Assembly (NCBI RefSeq): GCF_029761915.1
Contig: NZ_CP121695.1
Coordinates: forward strand, 5,733,501-5,797,500
Source of the DNA: Bradyrhizobium sp. CB1650
Lineage (GTDB): Bacteria > Pseudomonadota > Alphaproteobacteria > Rhizobiales > Xanthobacteraceae
Reading direction: 5' to 3'
DNA: 64,000 bases
The position numbers and the translations under genes were made by a program. A model generated the notes under the pieces. It saw nothing but the letters and a program-made list of their open reading frames with translations. It ran no database searches and was not told the origin of the DNA. Shown here in pieces: positions 33,933-43,282 of this stretch. Numbering within the stretch: position 1 is the stretch's first letter; the number at the start of each line of letters is the position of its first letter.

Positions 33933-34705
33933 GGTTGTGGCTCCCGATCGAGCGGCGATCTCGTCGGCTCCGAGGATCGCGGCATCAGCAACCGCACGAC
34001 CACGATCGTCACGTTGTCGAGCCCGCCGCGCTCAAGAGCCAGAGCGAGCATCTCATCACAGGCCGTTTGGGCGCGCCGCGTGGCCGTGTGCTGCAGGATT
34101 TCGTCGTCTTGCAGATGCTTGGTCAGTCCGTCGCTGCAGATCACGAAGATGTCCTCCGGCTCGGCCGGCCCTGTCACCACCTCGAATTCCGGATCATCGG
34201 CAACGCCGACGGCCCGGGTAATGGCATTGCTCGGCCAATCCTTGACGTCTTCGCGCGACAGCGCACCTTCTGCGATCAGTTCCTCCAGTTCACTGTGATC
34301 ATGGGACACCTGGTTGATGCCGCCCCGATTGATCAGGTAGACCCGGCTGTCGCCCGCCCATATGCAGGCATAATAACCATCGCGCACGAGCAGAACCGCC
34401 GCTGTGGTACCGACGGTGGCACCCTGTCGTGCTTGACTCAACGCCAGGATCTGCTGGTTCGCGCTGAACAGCCGCTCCTCGCATTCCGCCAACAGGTCCG
34501 CGGCTGACTCCGGCGTACCGATCGCATCGAGCGACTCCACTACGATGCGGCTGGCGAGATCGCCGGCCTCATGGCCGCCCATACCGTCGGCGACCGCCCA
34601 AAGGCCGACATCGGTTCGTACCAGACATGAATCCTCGTTCCGCGCCCGCACCCGTCCGGCATGGGTGACGCTACCGACATCGAACAAGGATGGGACGTGT
34701 ACCAT
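33929..34705 (-). CDS. pppA: PP2C-family serine/threonine phosphatase (PppA/Stp1-like)
   Basis: 258-residue metal-dependent phosphatase. PP2C motifs in order: GRVRARNEDSCL (metal Asp/Glu), VADGMGGHEAGDLAS, IWAGDSRVYLI, DHSELEELI, and late FVICSDGLTKHL plus GGLDNVTIVVV. No signal peptide, so it faces the cytoplasm and would remove the phosphates added by the adjacent PpkA. Its ATG overlaps nothing upstream; it lies 6 bp after tagF and overlaps ppkA by 4 bp, a usual kinase-phosphatase pairing in T6SS clusters. Confidence 0.95.
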   Translation of the reverse strand: MVHVPSLFDVGSVTHAGRVRARNEDSCLVRTDVGLWAVADGMGGHEAGDLASRIVVESLDAIGTPESAADLLAECEERLFSANQQILALSQARQGATVGTTAAVLLVRDGYYACIWAGDSRVYLINRGGINQVSHDHSELEELIAEGALSREDVKDWPSNAITRAVGVADDPEFEVVTGPAEPEDIFVICSDGLTKHLQDDEILQHTATRRAQTACDEMLALALERGGLDNVTIVVVRLLMPRSSEPTRSPLDREPQP

Positions 34706-34711
34706 CGCGCG

Positions 34712-35401
34712 TCATCCCGTCCCGGGCGCCGAGCGGTCGAGGTTCCCGGTCAGCAGCGTGGAGTAGTGAAACGGATCCGGCAGTCCACGGTAACAGAGCG
34801 TCATTGGCGGAAAATCTTCGCCTCCGGCGGTCCACCAAAAGCTGGCCGCGGCGTAGACCTGTGGGTTGTTGGAGCAAAGTGCGGCAAACGACCCGGCGAA
34901 TGCGTCGACCGCTGAGACCATCCGCACCGCCGACCTGATCGGCGAGTCATCGGCGACGGTCGCCTGCAGTCGCGGCACGGCGAGACGATCCAGCGCATCG
35001 GAAATCTGCTCGAAGGTTGTAGCCCGATCCAGGGTCGAGAGCAGGAATGTCTCCGCCTGCCCGAACCATTCCTCCTGCGGATCGATGCTCGGCGGCGGCA
35101 GCGAGGCGTCATCGCCCGTCACCGCGTGCAGCGTCAGTGGATAGTACCGCCCGACCCCGTCGAGCGAGGGCATGATTGCACCTGCCACCGTGGTGCCGCA
35201 GATCGCGGCGCCAAGCCAGAATCGCCAAACCGGCGCGGTCAAGAAGGCCTGCTGCCAGCCTGAGCCAAGCTGGTGGCGACTTGCCGACAGCGCGGCCTGC
35301 ACCCACGGCTCCCAAGCTTCCAGGAAATTGCGCGGCGTCGCGATCGCGATAAAATCGCGCTTCGCGCCGATCTTGCCGAATAAACCGCAACGCATGGTCA
35401 T
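34712..35401 (-). CDS. tagF: TagF, type VI secretion-associated protein
   Basis: 229-residue cytoplasmic protein with the TagF pattern: CGLFGKIGAKRDFI near the start, the AWEPWVQAAL and LTAPVWRFWL segments, IMPSLDGVGRYYPL, and the SFWWTAGGEDFPP end. TagF restrains T6SS activity and works against or beside the kinase pathway in Pseudomonas and Agrobacterium. Start ATG 35401 shares ATGA with the tssM stop. The reading frame stays open far upstream through tssM in another frame; that part is not coding. In the operon tssM-tagF-pppA-ppkA. Confidence 0.93.
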   Translation of the reverse strand: MTMRCGLFGKIGAKRDFIAIATPRNFLEAWEPWVQAALSASRHQLGSGWQQAFLTAPVWRFWLGAAICGTTVAGAIMPSLDGVGRYYPLTLHAVTGDDASLPPPSIDPQEEWFGQAETFLLSTLDRATTFEQISDALDRLAVPRLQATVADDSPIRSAVRMVSAVDAFAGSFAALCSNNPQVYAAASFWWTAGGEDFPPMTLCYRGLPDPFHYSTLLTGNLDRSAPGTG

Positions 35402-38400
35402 ATTCCGGTCGGGCAACGGAACTCGCGGAGCACTGACAGGTTCAGCGGATTGCGCAACGATCCGGTCGAAATCTGATAGTTGAGCTCGCGCCCGGCGACG
35501 ATGAAAGTCGCGCTGGCGGTTTCCGCCTTCGCCACTAACGAGCCCGCTTCCAGCATCCGGAACAACGACCAGGGACCGATGCGCTCGAGCACGGAAGGCG
35601 GGCCGGTGTCGTTGCTGACCGAAATCGCTGTCCGCGGCGACGGGCCCGGCCACAGGACGGTCGTCGGTGCGTTGCTCTGCGGCTGCGGCGGTGGCGGTGG
35701 CGGTTGCGGACCGCCGAACAAGGACGAAGCGGAAGCGGCGGGCCCCGGAGCGGTCGGGCTCGTGATCGTGGTGCCGCCGATCTCGGTCTTGACGGTCACG
35801 CCTGGCCCGGATGCCCCAGGCGGCCGGATCGCGAATGATACCGCCGGCACGCCGCCGCCCGTCTGAAAGAAGGCATCGCGGATATAGGCCGCGTTCTGGA
35901 ATTGCTTGAGCGTGTCCGGCGAGAACGACCGGCCGACGGGACTCTCCTTGCGCCAGACCCAGTCCGACCGCGATGTGTCGGCGTAAGGTGCCAGATACTG
36001 GGTGAAGAACTTGTCCATCACCCCATTCGGGCTGAACAATTTGGCGAAGTCCGCGAGCGGGACCTCCTGGCTGCTGCTGCGGACAAACGGATAGCGGTTG
36101 GTCACCGTCTGTTGGCAGACCGGCGTCACCTGATCGCGCAACGTCTGCAGGATCTGTCCGGCGGTCGAGGCCGCGATGCTGCCTTCGAACTCCCCGGCCG
36201 CCGCCCGCAGCATGTCGGAAAATGGCGGCGGCATGCGCGAGGCATTGTTGCGGAGGGCTGCGACCTGGGTCTGAAGCGCTGCAGTCGCCTGCGCGGTCAG
36301 TTGCGGATTCTCGATGATCAGCGTCAGGTTCTGCGCAATGTCGTTCAGGTTGGCGATGGTCGAGTCGATCGGCCGGTGGGTGCTCTCGCCCTCGAGCACC
36401 GCATGGTACGGTTTGAACTGGGCCTCGATCGTCGCGCCAGGCGGTCCATCCTGGGCATTGGTGAAGAGTGCCGGCGCGGGTACGGCGGCGACCGCGGCAG
36501 CCGTGGCGTTCGCCGGCTTCGCCCGTTCCTTTGTCAGCATCGTCTCGTCGCGCACCGATTCCAGAATTTGCCGCAACGGCGAGGTCGGCGCCGAAAGCGC
36601 CCTCAGCACCTCGTATTTCGGCTTGTCGGCGAGCAGCTTCTTCAGGCGCAAGCTGCCGAGTGCCGTTCGCCAGGTTGTCACGAAATCGTTGGAATAGATG
36701 TTGAGCAGATCGCCGGCCAGGTTGTCGTATTGCTGGTCGATGGCCGACTGCTGGCCGGCATCTCCCAGAACCCAACGCTCCCGCTTCATCCGCTCCGACA
36801 AGCCGGGCAGCCGGGCAATGAACTTCTGATGGAAGCCGTTATACGTGAAAAACTCGGGCACCCGCACGGCGTCCAAAGCCTGCCCCGTCGTGGTTTCGAA
36901 CACGACGGCCATGTCGGGTCCCCCGCGGCGGCTGGCGATCCAGTCGCCAGCGATCGATGCACGCGCCTCCGACTTCAGAGACTCGTACGCACGTTGCGAT
37001 ACGCTCAGGCGCGCCAAGGAACTCTGGGCCTGCTTGATCAACCGGCCATCGAGTTCGACCAGTGGCGGCTGCTCGGTCTCGAGGTCGAACATCGCCACGA
37101 GATTCTCATCGAGCAGACGCCGCCCTTCCGCGTTGGTCGCACCGGGATAGAGGTTGTCCGCCCAGTCACGTTGCATCCAGGACCGGATCAGCTCGCGGTC
37201 CGGCGACTGCAGTCCGCCGAGCATCAGATAGACCTTCAGCGCCTCGTAGACAAACGCAGGTTCGTTGATGCGTGCATTGAGCTGCTCTTCCAGGCGATAC
37301 AGCAGGCGCGGCCGGAACATGCGCTCGAGCGCCGTATGATAGGCCGCCTTCGAGGGCGACAGCAGCCGGGCGTGCTGACTGAGCCCGTAGCGGGCCGACA
37401 GCGACACCGGCTCGTTGCGCGATCCGTAGCCCGCCGGGGCGTTGCGCAGCCGGTAGAGCAGCGGCAGCACCTTGTCGAGATCATGATCGGCGATCAGCGT
37501 CTGCTTGATGAGTGGCGCTCCGGCGGCCGCATACTCGCTATCCGCCTGCAGGCTCTGCTCGATCAGATCGGAGTTGCGCTTGTAGCTGGTTAGCCACGCA
37601 GCAATCAGTCCGATCGAGACCAGGCCGATCAACGACAGCGCTGCGGTCTTCAGGATCAGGGCGCGGCGCACCGCGGCGCGGTCGGTCGAAACCCAGTCGG
37701 CCTCGCCAATGATGACCTTGGAAATCAGATCGGCGAGGAAGTAGCTCTTGCCCGTGCCCGAATAGGATCCGGAACCGACCTCCTCCGCGCCGAACGTACG
37801 CGCCAGCGACCCGATCAATTGGTCGATCGGCGTGCCTTGCTGCGTACCCGAGGTGAAGTAGAACCCGCGCAGATTCGCATTCACGTGGTAGCGCGTCGGC
37901 TCGAAGATCTGGTTGAGGAAATCGTGGATCTGGAGCTTGAGCCGCGCCATTTGCGCCGGGAAGCCGAACAGTTGCACGCGGTGCTGCGGCGTCGGCTCGT
38001 CCTGCAGGCGGTCGAGCGTCTCCTCGCTCAGGCGTTCCAGCAAACGGTCGAACTCGACCGGGATCTGCCCCACCAGATTTTGGGTCTTGTCGGCGGTCTG
38101 GAACGTGGCGCCCCAGACCTGTCGGCGGCCGGCCTCGCCGAGATAGGCGAAATACTCGGTGAAGCCGGCAACGAGATCGGCTTTGGTAAATAGCGCGTAG
38201 ACCGGGAAGCTGACCTTGAGCCTTTGATGCAGCTCGAGCAGGCGCATCCTGATGGCATCGGCGTGAAGCGCGAGTTCCTGCTTCGGCAGCGTCAGCACGT
38301 CTTCGATGCTGATGGCGACGAGGACGCCGTTGATCGGCTGTCGCGACCGGCTTTTCTTCAGGATGTCCAGGAATGCCAGCCAGCTATCCTTGTCGGCCTT

Positions 38401-38949
38401 GCTGTTGGAATCCTGGGTGGTGTAGCGGCCGGCGGTATCGATCAGCACGGCTTCCTCGGTAAACCACCAATCGCAGTAGCGGGTACCGCCGACCCCCGCG
38501 ATCGCCGCCGGCGTCGCCCCGCGCGCCAGTGGAAATTTGAGCCCGGAGTTGACTAGCGCCGTGGTCTTGCCGGCGCCCGGTGGACCGATGATGACGTACC
38601 AGGGTAGATCGTAGAGATAGCCCGACTTGTTGCCGCTGGCGGTCCTAAGCGTTGCGAGCGCATCCTTCATGCGCTCCTTGAGTACCGGCTCGTCGCTGAC
38701 GGGCTGATCCGCCCCGGCGATGCCGTCGGCAATCTCCTTGGCATTCTTGCGCCGCTTGAACAGATTGAGGCCAACCATGCCCGCCACGGCTGTTGTGAGC
38801 AGCAGAATGGCGATCTGGCGGATGATATGGTTCTCCAGCGGCCGCCAGTCGCCGAACGCGACGAAGGGGCCGGCGAAATAGATCACCGCGCCGAGCGAGC
38901 TGAGCCCGACTCCGTAGAGAACGATGCGGAGAATGTCCTTGGCGAGCAT
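35398..38949 (-). CDS. tssM: TssM/IcmF, T6SS membrane-complex subunit
   Basis: 1183-residue inner-membrane protein. Two N-terminal transmembrane helices (about 10-30 and 45-63), a cytoplasmic NTP-binding domain with Walker A GPPGAGKTT at 122-130, a third transmembrane helix at about 440-460, then a long periplasmic IcmF/DUF1215 region and C-terminal domain. A proline-rich loop (PQPPPPPPQPQ) lies before the final domain. TssM links TssL to the envelope; normally it meets the outer-membrane lipoprotein TssJ, which is absent here. Overlaps tagF by 4 bp and lies 43 bp after tssL. Confidence 0.96.
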   Translation of the reverse strand: MLAKDILRIVLYGVGLSSLGAVIYFAGPFVAFGDWRPLENHIIRQIAILLLTTAVAGMVGLNLFKRRKNAKEIADGIAGADQPVSDEPVLKERMKDALATLRTASGNKSGYLYDLPWYVIIGPPGAGKTTALVNSGLKFPLARGATPAAIAGVGGTRYCDWWFTEEAVLIDTAGRYTTQDSNSKADKDSWLAFLDILKKSRSRQPINGVLVAISIEDVLTLPKQELALHADAIRMRLLELHQRLKVSFPVYALFTKADLVAGFTEYFAYLGEAGRRQVWGATFQTADKTQNLVGQIPVEFDRLLERLSEETLDRLQDEPTPQHRVQLFGFPAQMARLKLQIHDFLNQIFEPTRYHVNANLRGFYFTSGTQQGTPIDQLIGSLARTFGAEEVGSGSYSGTGKSYFLADLISKVIIGEADWVSTDRAAVRRALILKTAALSLIGLVSIGLIAAWLTSYKRNSDLIEQSLQADSEYAAAGAPLIKQTLIADHDLDKVLPLLYRLRNAPAGYGSRNEPVSLSARYGLSQHARLLSPSKAAYHTALERMFRPRLLYRLEEQLNARINEPAFVYEALKVYLMLGGLQSPDRELIRSWMQRDWADNLYPGATNAEGRRLLDENLVAMFDLETEQPPLVELDGRLIKQAQSSLARLSVSQRAYESLKSEARASIAGDWIASRRGGPDMAVVFETTTGQALDAVRVPEFFTYNGFHQKFIARLPGLSERMKRERWVLGDAGQQSAIDQQYDNLAGDLLNIYSNDFVTTWRTALGSLRLKKLLADKPKYEVLRALSAPTSPLRQILESVRDETMLTKERAKPANATAAAVAAVPAPALFTNAQDGPPGATIEAQFKPYHAVLEGESTHRPIDSTIANLNDIAQNLTLIIENPQLTAQATAALQTQVAALRNNASRMPPPFSDMLRAAAGEFEGSIAASTAGQILQTLRDQVTPVCQQTVTNRYPFVRSSSQEVPLADFAKLFSPNGVMDKFFTQYLAPYADTSRSDWVWRKESPVGRSFSPDTLKQFQNAAYIRDAFFQTGGGVPAVSFAIRPPGASGPGVTVKTEIGGTTITSPTAPGPAASASSLFGGPQPPPPPPQPQSNAPTTVLWPGPSPRTAISVSNDTGPPSVLERIGPWSLFRMLEAGSLVAKAETASATFIVAGRELNYQISTGSLRNPLNLSVLREFRCPTGI

Positions 38950-38992
38950 CTAACCGTACTTGTCGCAAACCACGTGAGCTGGCGGTATCTGC

Positions 38993-40516
38993 CTATTCGC
39001 TGCGTTCGATAAAGATCTCGACACGCCGGTTCTTGGCGCGTCCCTCAGGTGTCGTATTGCTGGCGATTGGCGCATCGGCTCCCTTGCCGTCGACGTCGAC
39101 GCGCGAACCGTCGGTCAGGCCAGGCTTCAGTGCGGCGGCAACCGCCTTGGCGCGCTCGACCGACAACTCAAAGTTCGAAGGGAAGCGCACCGTGCGGATC
39201 GGCGAACTGTCGGTATGGCCGACGACCCGGATTCGTCCCGGCTCCTTGTCGAGGGTTGCCGCGACGCGGGCTGCGACCGGCTTGAAGCCGTCGAGGATGG
39301 TGGCCTGGCCCGACGCAAATAGCGCGAGGTCGCAGACCCTGATCACGATGAAGCTCGCGGTCTGGTCCGCCGTCATGGCACAGGCGGTATTCTCCTTCGC
39401 CAGCGCGTTGCGGATACGCTGCAACTGGGTGATGCGGTCCGGCGGTGGCGGAGGTGGCGGTGGCGGCGGTGGTGCAACGACACGGCGCTTGAGCTCGATC
39501 GGATCGGCCGGATGCAGCGCCAGTGTCACCTCGGCAGCATTCTCTGCCCGGCCGGCAAGGAGCGTCCGCAGGACGAAATAGGACCCGGTCAGCAACGCGG
39601 CGAGCACGGCCGCCACCAGCCAGACCGGAACACGCAGGCGCTGGCGGCGACCGGCCAGCGCCTGCCCGCGCCAGTTGGGCGACAGATCGCTCATCGTCTT
39701 GGGCCGGACCCGGCGCAGCAATTCATAGAGGTTGCGCTGGATCACCTGCAGGTTCGCAAGTCCGCCCGCCGACGTACGGTGAATGCCCTGAAAACCGAGC
39801 GCAAGGCAGGCGTGCTGAAGTTCGAGCACCGGATAGTTGACCAGCGGATCGGCCTTCAAATGGTCGAGGATTTCGAAGAAGCGGACACCGCCGACCCGCT
39901 CACCGAAGAACCGGCTCAGCATCGAGTATTGCGTCCAGACGTGGCGCTCCTCGGTCGGGATGTGCTGCACGATATCGTCGGCCGTGGCGCACAGGATGTA
40001 TTTCGCGGTGTTGGCCTGATGCTCGGAAATGCCCGCCGAACGGATATCCTTCTCGAAGAATTTGATGGCGTCGGCGACCTGCTCCATCAGGCTCGCGAAT
40101 GACGCACGCATGAGCGCCACCCGCAAGCGGCCAAGCAGTTGCAGCAGCGGGCCCGCAGCACGCATCACCGGATTGGCGTTTGGCGCGACCAGGTCATCGA
40201 CGCGCAATGGCGGTCCTGGCGGCAGCATCGGCTGCGGCGTCTGGGCTTGCGCGGGCGTCGAGATCCATTCCTCAGCCGGATGGCTGGTTGGCGCGGCGGC
40301 GTAGCCCGAACCCTGCGGGACAGGAGAAAAGGATGACGGCGGAGGCGCGCCGGGCGAAGGTACGGGCGACGGCGAATAGGCCGGACGGGCAGCAGGTCCC
40401 TCGCCCGCCGGAGGCTGGGGGGTCGGAGCCGGCGGCAACTTCCCGCCGGGGTTGGGACGGATGATCGTCCGTTCGCCCCGACCGAAAGGATTGACCGGCT
40501 TGTCCCTGTCGCTCAT
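38993..40516 (-). CDS. tssL: TssL with N-terminal Pro-rich extension and C-terminal OmpA peptidoglycan-binding domain
   Basis: 507-residue DotU-family protein. Residues 1-105 are a proline-rich cytoplasmic tail starting MSDRDKP, with the short motif ERTIIRPNPGG (Thr17). A DotU core spans about 110-285, a transmembrane helix about 297-318, then eleven consecutive prolines (349-359) and an OmpA-like domain (about 380-507; IRVVGHTDSSPIRT, RRVEIFIE). In Agrobacterium the TssL tail is threonine-phosphorylated by PpkA and then bound by the FHA protein. The ATG at 40516 shares ATGA with the tssK stop; a start 24 bp upstream is less likely. Confidence 0.94.
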   Translation of the reverse strand: MSDRDKPVNPFGRGERTIIRPNPGGKLPPAPTPQPPAGEGPAARPAYSPSPVPSPGAPPPSSFSPVPQGSGYAAAPTSHPAEEWISTPAQAQTPQPMLPPGPPLRVDDLVAPNANPVMRAAGPLLQLLGRLRVALMRASFASLMEQVADAIKFFEKDIRSAGISEHQANTAKYILCATADDIVQHIPTEERHVWTQYSMLSRFFGERVGGVRFFEILDHLKADPLVNYPVLELQHACLALGFQGIHRTSAGGLANLQVIQRNLYELLRRVRPKTMSDLSPNWRGQALAGRRQRLRVPVWLVAAVLAALLTGSYFVLRTLLAGRAENAAEVTLALHPADPIELKRRVVAPPPPPPPPPPPDRITQLQRIRNALAKENTACAMTADQTASFIVIRVCDLALFASGQATILDGFKPVAARVAATLDKEPGRIRVVGHTDSSPIRTVRFPSNFELSVERAKAVAAALKPGLTDGSRVDVDGKGADAPIASNTTPEGRAKNRRVEIFIERSE

Positions 40517-41850
40517 GGCCTGTCTTCCAGGATAGCCCAAAGGTACAGCTCAAGCTCCGGCCAGTCGCCGGAGAAGTGCATGCCAATCGAGGCCGCCGTG
40601 CTGAATTCGGGCCATAGCGGCGACTTGCGGTCGAGATAGAAATAGACGTGGTCCGTGATGGCCCGGATGTGCGGCGGCGGCGTCGGCAAATGCACCAGTG
40701 TCAATCCCGGCAGGTTCGCGTGCACGATCTCGTTCATCTTGGTGTTCGGCCCGACCTTGAACAGGTGCGGGAAATCGTTCTGGATCTCTACGAGCGGCCG
40801 CCGCGCGGCAACCTCCAGCACCAAGGTCGCATTTCGGAACAGCGCCCGATCGCGGATCGGCGATACGAACGCATTCTGGGCGCGTTCGATGATCTCCAGG
40901 CGGATCGCCCGGCGGCCCAGCCGCGCGCTCAAGAAGTCCTGGATGTCGCTCACCAGGGGCGTGAAAACGTTCTCGAGATCGTCGTGATCGTACGCCGGGT
41001 AGTTGCGCGCGCGCCGTTCCGCCGTGGCAAACGTCGCAAGTTCACCCGCGAACCTCAGCAACTCCTCATATAGCCGCTCGGGGTGCACGCTGCCGGAACG
41101 CTGGAAATGAGTCAGCACCGGAATGGTCCGATTCAGCACTTGCAGCACCAGATAGTCGACGCTCTGCAAGCCGCCGCCGGACGACGGATCGACCGCGTAA
41201 CGCGCCAGCTCGTCGAGCTTGGTCTCGACCCAGCCGATGATACGATTGAGCCAGCCGTCGATGATCGGATGTGCGGCGCAGACCAGCATCGGCGGCACGA
41301 ACTTGTCGTCGAACAGGATGTTCTTGTCGCGCACCTCCAGAATGCGGGCGATGCCAAGGCCCATGTACCCTGGCTTGCTGGTCTTGCGCAGCTCGAACGA
41401 CAATCTGGGATAAGCGATGTCGATCTCTTCCTCGATGCGCAGCGCGGACGTCGAGTCGATGAAGGTCTCCGAAGTGTGAACATATCGACTGGCACTGTCA
41501 GTGCGGTCCTCGTCCACCTCGCGGGTATTTGGCGCTGCGACCGGCATCATCAGCCAGACGATCTGGCCGGCGGCCGAGTCCGGCACTTCGATCGCTTCGG
41601 GGATCGGGCTATCCGCAGGAATATCGAACGGCGTTCCGTCCGGCATGACGCCGGACGCATTACGCACCGCGAATTTGCTCTGTTCGGTAAGGTCCTTATC
41701 GATCTCGAGCTTGGCAAACCCCCAGGGGTATGGCGTTGTGTAGCGAACGCGCTTTTCCAGCAAATGTTCGATGTAGCGATCGTTCTGCTGCAAATGATGC
41801 GGTCGCAGAAACAGACCTTCTGACCAGAAAACCTTGCTGTACCAAGACAT
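40513..41850 (-). CDS. tssK: TssK, T6SS baseplate-to-membrane adaptor
   Basis: 445-residue cytoplasmic protein beginning MSWYSKVFWSEGLFLRPHH, the signature start of TssK, followed by QQNDRYIEHL and the later IRDRALFRNATLVLEV and FYLDRKSPLWPEF segments. TssK trimers connect the baseplate to TssL/TssM. I choose the internal ATG at 41850; one 12 bp earlier is also possible. The stop overlaps tssL by 4 bp, and the tagH gene lies about 50 bp upstream. Confidence 0.95.
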   Translation of the reverse strand: MSWYSKVFWSEGLFLRPHHLQQNDRYIEHLLEKRVRYTTPYPWGFAKLEIDKDLTEQSKFAVRNASGVMPDGTPFDIPADSPIPEAIEVPDSAAGQIVWLMMPVAAPNTREVDEDRTDSASRYVHTSETFIDSTSALRIEEEIDIAYPRLSFELRKTSKPGYMGLGIARILEVRDKNILFDDKFVPPMLVCAAHPIIDGWLNRIIGWVETKLDELARYAVDPSSGGGLQSVDYLVLQVLNRTIPVLTHFQRSGSVHPERLYEELLRFAGELATFATAERRARNYPAYDHDDLENVFTPLVSDIQDFLSARLGRRAIRLEIIERAQNAFVSPIRDRALFRNATLVLEVAARRPLVEIQNDFPHLFKVGPNTKMNEIVHANLPGLTLVHLPTPPPHIRAITDHVYFYLDRKSPLWPEFSTAASIGMHFSGDWPELELYLWAILEDRP

Positions 41851-41899
41851 TCCTGCATCCACTCAGCAATTTGCCGGCGACCGCGTGGTCGCCGATAGT

Positions 41900-43270
41900 T
41901 CATTTTGAACCGGCCTTTTCGGCGCGGTCGTAATAGTCCGAAAAATGCAACATGAAAGTATCGATCGGCGCGCTGTTGTCGCGGCCGAGATGCGCGTTCC
42001 AGCGCGTCAGGAATTCGTCCCAGAGCTTGCTCTTGTTCGTGCCGAGCCAGGAGCTTGCGCCGCGCTGAAGCTCGAGTTCGCGCGCCATTAGTGTCGGATC
42101 GATACCAGCGATCAGCTCATGGACGGCGTGCTGCATCGCCATGTACGTCTTCAATTGGTGAGATTTGAGGTCACCGAAACCCTGCGCGAAGGCGCGTTGC
42201 GCGTCGAGATAACTACGCGTCGGGGGTCCGAACAGAATGCGCATTGCCTCTTCCGCGGTCGGCGAGAATTTCAGCGGATTGTTCTCTATGGCCTGGACGG
42301 TGGTCTGGCTGGTGCTACGGGTAAGCTGCTTGGCTTGGGTTCGTGCCTGCAGCAGCGCCATCAGATTGTCCACGGTCATACGCAAGATGATGCCAAGTTG
42401 TTCAGCGAGCTCGGCATCGGTCTTGTTGGCAAAGAAATTGTCCGGCAGTCCGGCGGCGCGTGCTACCAGCCGCGCGAACTCGGTACCGCCGATTGGCATG
42501 GCGGTGACGGGTCCCTCGTCTGCCGCCTGCGCCGGGCGCGGCATCTCGACCCGCGGTGGCGATGGCGGCGGCCGGGCAGCCGCTGGTTCATCATCGGTCC
42601 ACACCGATGGCCGGCGTGGAATCGGCATGGCTGGCGGGCGCTCGACTTGCGCCTGCGGCGGCGCGACCGGACCTGCTGCCCAGCTCATGTCATCCTGCAC
42701 GGACGGCTGGTACGGAGGCATCGGCGATGAACGTCGAACAGGATCCACACCCGGTGCCGGGACGCTCGCCGCCCAATCCAGAAACTCCGGATTGACGGGC
42801 CGCGCGGCCTCGCGTGGCTTCTTCAACTGTTGCGGATCGATCGGCGGGGGTACGTCACGATCGGCCGCCCAGAGCTCCCCGTAATTCGCATGCTGCTGGA
42901 CGGGGGATGCGTGCAGTTGCGCCTCGTGGCTTGGGGTGCGCCCGCCGGCCTCCTCCTCCAACGAAACTGCGATGACGTAATGGCCGATGGTAAGCCGATC
43001 GCCGTCGCGGAGCCGGTGCGGTCCTCGCATGCGCTGGTCGGCGCCATTGAGAAAAGTGCCATTGGTCGACACGTCGTGCAGCCAGTAGCCGCCGTCGCGA
43101 AAGTGGACCTCGCAATGCTTACCCGAAATCATCCGCGCCGGATCCGGCAGCGTCCAGTCGAGGTGACGGTCCCGGCCAATATCGGCCGAGCGCCTGCCGG
43201 TGACCGTAAATGACACAGGTCCGCCGTCCGGAAGGGTCGGTTCGTTCTCGATATGAAAGCGAAGCACCAT
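41900..43270 (-). CDS. tagH: TagH, FHA-domain T6SS regulator
   Basis: 456-residue cytoplasmic protein. An N-terminal FHA domain (about 10-100) has GRDRHLDWTLPDP and the key ISGKHCEVHF and VSTNGTFLNG blocks, so the phosphothreonine-binding residues are present. A Pro-rich low-complexity linker (about 115-245) follows, then the conserved ImpI/TagH C-terminal domain (about 260-450; FARLVARAAGLPDNFF, SYLDAQRAFAQGFGDL). It would recognise a phosphothreonine created by PpkA, a likely partner being the TssL tail. ATG at 43270 preferred over GTG 3 bp earlier. Confidence 0.93.
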   Translation of the reverse strand: MVLRFHIENEPTLPDGGPVSFTVTGRRSADIGRDRHLDWTLPDPARMISGKHCEVHFRDGGYWLHDVSTNGTFLNGADQRMRGPHRLRDGDRLTIGHYVIAVSLEEEAGGRTPSHEAQLHASPVQQHANYGELWAADRDVPPPIDPQQLKKPREAARPVNPEFLDWAASVPAPGVDPVRRSSPMPPYQPSVQDDMSWAAGPVAPPQAQVERPPAMPIPRRPSVWTDDEPAAARPPPSPPRVEMPRPAQAADEGPVTAMPIGGTEFARLVARAAGLPDNFFANKTDAELAEQLGIILRMTVDNLMALLQARTQAKQLTRSTSQTTVQAIENNPLKFSPTAEEAMRILFGPPTRSYLDAQRAFAQGFGDLKSHQLKTYMAMQHAVHELIAGIDPTLMARELELQRGASSWLGTNKSKLWDEFLTRWNAHLGRDNSAPIDTFMLHFSDYYDRAEKAGSK

Positions 43271-43282
43271 CACATCGCCTCG

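Noticed and set aside
35402..36775. Upstream extension of the tagF reading frame
   Set aside because: The frame stays open through tssM but encodes an unlikely Arg/Ala-rich sequence; TagF homology starts at the ATG overlapping the tssM stop.
35902..37593. 563-residue plus-strand open frame opposite tssM
   Set aside because: It lies wholly within the antisense of a clear tssM gene; the composition (rich in Arg, His, Gln, Val) is typical of GC-rich shadows and there is no ribosome site.
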